Positions 61,669 to 64,000 of a stretch of 64,000 nucleotides of DNA are shown here, piece after piece. The notes under the pieces are model-generated. The model searched no databases. It was not told the DNA's origin and saw only the letters and a list, made by a program, of their open reading frames with translations. The stretch spans positions 7,316,717 to 7,380,716 of the forward strand of contig NC_031498.1 in NCBI RefSeq assembly GCF_000237925.1, in the 5' to 3' direction. The first letter of the stretch is position 1. Every line of letters begins with the position of its first letter. Source of the stretch: Schistosoma mansoni (taxonomy: Eukaryota; Platyhelminthes; Trematoda; Strigeidida; Schistosomatidae). The translations under genes and the position numbers were made by a program.

Positions 61669-63606
61669 ATGCCAAGAGATGTTTATATGGTTTTCAAGTT
61701 ATCATTATTTATACTACTAATAAACGATGGTATGATACTCAATTTTATTCATATTTTTTTTTAAAAAAAATTAATTTTTCAAGATTTATTGATACAGACT
61801 TCGTATATGACAACGGAAAACTTTCATTCCACTGATAAGTGAGTAATAATTTATAGATAAATAGATAATAACCTATTCGTTAATTCGTTAAAGTTAATAA
61901 AAAAAAGTTCCTTTTTGGAATTGATTTAATCTGCATTTTCAAAAATAGATCTTCTGAACATTGGACAACTTTAGAGTTCTTTAAAGAGATATTATGTTTT
62001 AAAATATAACTAGTTTAAATGACATTTATTAAAACTGTTTTTAGTAGCATTATTTATTTTGAATGCTATGGGTATACATTAAACATTGTTATTTAATATA
62101 CTTAAAAGCATTTACTATATAATATATTTCATTTATGTTTAATATCAGAAGAGGGTTTTGTGGAGATTTTAGAAATTTAATAGTTGAATTCACGAGTAAA
62201 TAGGAAGCTAGAACACCATGAAAAACCTGGAAGCACTGGACGGACGTCTTGTCCTAGTATGGAACTCTTCAGTAATGCGTATCCACGATAACGCTCCACG
62301 AGATTTGAATCCAGTACTTATCGGTTTCGCACGCAAATGCTCAACCTCTAGACCCCTGAGCCATGATTCGAAGATTTTAGTGTCTAACTTCATTCAATGC
62401 ATGAAATCATACTAGGACAAGACGTCCATCCAGTGCTTCCAGGTTTTCCATGGTGGTCCATCTTTAGTTGAATCATGAATTCAACTATTGAACTATGTTT
62501 AATACTTTAATGCTAGTCTTACACTAGTAAACATAATCAGACCGCATCTGAGAATGACAGAATTGAATTCTCCTAATGGCTAATCTTAGGATGATAAGAA
62601 TAATAATATTCAGTGACTGAAATAACTTCCGATTTTGCGTGGCCTACTCAGAGATTAGAAAATATCAAATAAACTTGTGTTATGTCAAATCTACCTTAGT
62701 TGATGACATAGTTATATTATGATAATGAGTATAAAATTTTAATAAAGAAACACTTTTCTATTTGTCCGGTCGTCACAAATATTAATGTTACTTGTGATTT
62801 ACTAAGAAACATTCTTACTATAATAGATCAAAAGGACTTTAAGTGTAAACTAATGTCAAGGCTAAATGAGTTTCCAGATTTGTCAAAATAATTCACTTTG
62901 TTAAAAATTAATTAGAAAAATATTTGTCCATATAAATCGTCTGTTAATATTTGTAGTTACTCATGTGAAGTGTAGATAAACTTTATATTTACTTAAATTC
63001 ATCATGTTAAAGACTTACGTATACGTTTCATAATTAATAATAAATGACCTTGATTTTCATAAAAGTCATTTCAATTAATGACTAAATTTATGAAATTTCT
63101 TTTATTATAGTGAGTGTTTACATGATCAATGTGATAAACAGAACTGTGACCGTCCATTGACTGGTAAGAATTTTAATAAAACATTTGTACTTTAGAAAAC
63201 ACTCGGTTTTCATAAAAGATTTATTACACTGAAGGAATATTTTCTAATTATAAACAAAATTTTCAACTAGACTTTGCATTGTAAGCAACGATGGATAGTG
63301 GCTAGCAGTGGAATCAAAGACACTCATTTCGCCCTATTCATCGTTGCTTACAATGCTTGTGAATTAAGGCTATATCGAGGCAATACGCACAGTATGCACA
63401 TATTCCAATTAGAGACTGACCAGTTGCAGTCCAAAACATCAATGGGAAGATTCAACCAAACAATACTAAGTGAATTCAGACTTTGCATTACTTGTAAATT
63501 TATTTAGTAAGGTGTAAGTTTTAGGTGAAAATTGTTAAATATTTAACACAACACACTCTGTTGTTTTACAGAATGTCTCTTTTGTTTCATAACCCTTTCC
63601 TATTAA
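61669..63606 (+). CDS. Small secreted Cys-rich protein, four exons (predicted)
   Basis: Predicted from splice signals. Coding exons are 61669-61729, 61784-61838, 63111-63163 and 63572-63606 (61, 55, 53, 35 bp). Introns of 54, 1272 and 408 bp start GTATGA, GTGAGT and GTAAGA and end TTCAAG, TTATAG and TTACAG. Phases 1, 2 and 1 join without loss of frame, giving 67 residues to TAA at 63604-63606. Residues 1-20 (MPRDVYMVFKLSLFILLIND) look like a signal peptide. A short polar stretch follows, then NECLHDQCDKQNCDRP with three Cys, and an end with ECLFCF. A TATA box precedes it and AATAAA follows at 63643-63648. I do not recognise the family. Size and exon style recall schistosome micro-exon and venom-like secreted genes, but the exons are not multiples of three, so it is not a classic MEG. 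Introns 2 and 3 hold SINE insertions. Exon 4 is the least certain. Confidence 0.55.
62145..62493 (-). mobile_element. HH-SINE fold-back insertion in intron 2, 11-bp TSD
   Basis: A minus-strand unit (62145 to about 62405: tail, ruined hammerhead, B-box-like GGATTCAAATCTC, A-box region) continues directly into a plus-strand copy of the same 3' region (about 62408-62493). The whole is bounded by one 11-bp duplication TATGTTTAATA (62134-62144 and 62494-62504), so it inserted as one piece. Both arms share ACAAGACGTCC where other copies read ACGAAACGGCC. Confidence 0.82.
63281..63477 (-). mobile_element. Smα SINE fragment in intron 3, 12-bp TSD
   Basis: Minus-strand Smα remnant bounded by the exact 12-bp repeat AGACTTTGCATT (63269-63280 and 63478-63489). 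It starts GTAAGCAACGATGG (the Smα 3' end), has a short hammerhead remnant (GTGGAATCAAAGACACTCATTTCGCCC), then CATCGTTGCTTACAA, an inverted repeat of its own first bases. It continues with the Smα 5' part (CCAGTTGCAGTCC...CAATACTAAG); the pol III boxes are deleted. Confidence 0.8.
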
Positions 63607-63642
63607 ATTAACGATGTACTTTTAAATCTATTATACATTTAA

Positions 63643-63648
63643 AATAAA
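63643..63648 (+). terminator. Poly(A) signal of the small secreted-protein gene
   Basis: AATAAA, 37 bases after the predicted stop codon. Confidence 0.5.
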
Positions 63649-64000
63649 TTTATAAACCTTAGTCTGTTAAAAGTTGGAAGAAAGCTCTTCCTGGTGTCAA
63701 ATGTAAGTGGTTGATAAACCAAAGTGTTACTATTGAAAGGTGAAAACGATTTAATTTTTCAATAGTTATTATCTGCTTAGCAAAATAGTTCTCAAATGAC
63801 ATTTCAGTTCAAATTCATATTATCAAGATAGCATACACGTATATTGTCTGCCAACAAACATGTATTAGATTGCTTACTGATGAATGTAATAACTTATCTG
63901 AAGAATTTGTGCTGGTTTACTTTTACCAATAAATAGAGAATGAAATTAAACAGTGGGAATCGGTTATTTTTATACGATGAAAAACATTTGTTCTTTTTGT
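63649..64000. other. Intergenic, no gene seen
   Basis: AT-rich, nothing recognised to the window end. Confidence 0.5.

Overview
This is an AT-rich, repeat-laden stretch of a flatworm nuclear genome, almost certainly a blood fluke (Schistosoma). Three signatures point there: tRNA-like SINEs carrying hammerhead-ribozyme motifs of the schistosome Smα type, an RTE-clade LINE of the schistosome SR2 kind ending in GTAAGTAA repeats, and a gene with short exons and one very short intron. Genes are few and widely spaced; most of the window is intergenic or intronic sequence with mobile-element fossils.

Host genes. (1) An intact, apparently intronless 515-residue class A peptide GPCR lies on the minus strand at 14042-15589. 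(2) A compact four-exon gene on the plus strand at 61669-63606 was assembled here from splice sites. It has a TATA box 44 bases before the ATG, a signal-peptide-like start, a Cys-rich middle, three introns that keep the frame, and an AATAAA signal just after the stop. It would encode a 67-residue secreted protein. Several other exon-like pieces (2.5, 3.1, 10.8, 20.1 and 44.6 kb) are weak and appear only as findings or rejections.

Mobile DNA. A nearly whole RTE LINE (34489-37700) has a 15-bp target duplication, one long frame and only three in-frame stops. Four or five fragments of the same family lie at 38.8, 40.9, 46.1-46.9, 56.3 and 58.6 kb. Five solo LTRs or LTR-like pieces come from at least two families (0.1, 22.3, 22.7, 32.3, 43.3 and 52.0 kb), most with exact 4- or 5-bp target duplications. 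A broken Ty3/gypsy pol fragment sits beside a 200-base assembly gap at 17.4-18.4 kb. An unassigned dispersed repeat (family C) occurs at 5.4, 25.3, 28.5, 33.9 and 60.7 kb.

The most interesting system is a pair of small tRNA-like retroelements that both carry hammerhead motifs: Smα, and a second ~400-bp family called HH-SINE here. HH-SINE has A/B-box sequences, a hammerhead core with perfect stem I in the best copies, and a 3' end in CTTCTGATA. Three observations fit copying from multimeric or circular RNA: copies run past the unit end into a second unit, several copies are fold-backs whose arms share private variants, and one fold-back is bounded by a single 11-bp target duplication. Both families have entered introns of the small secreted-protein gene.
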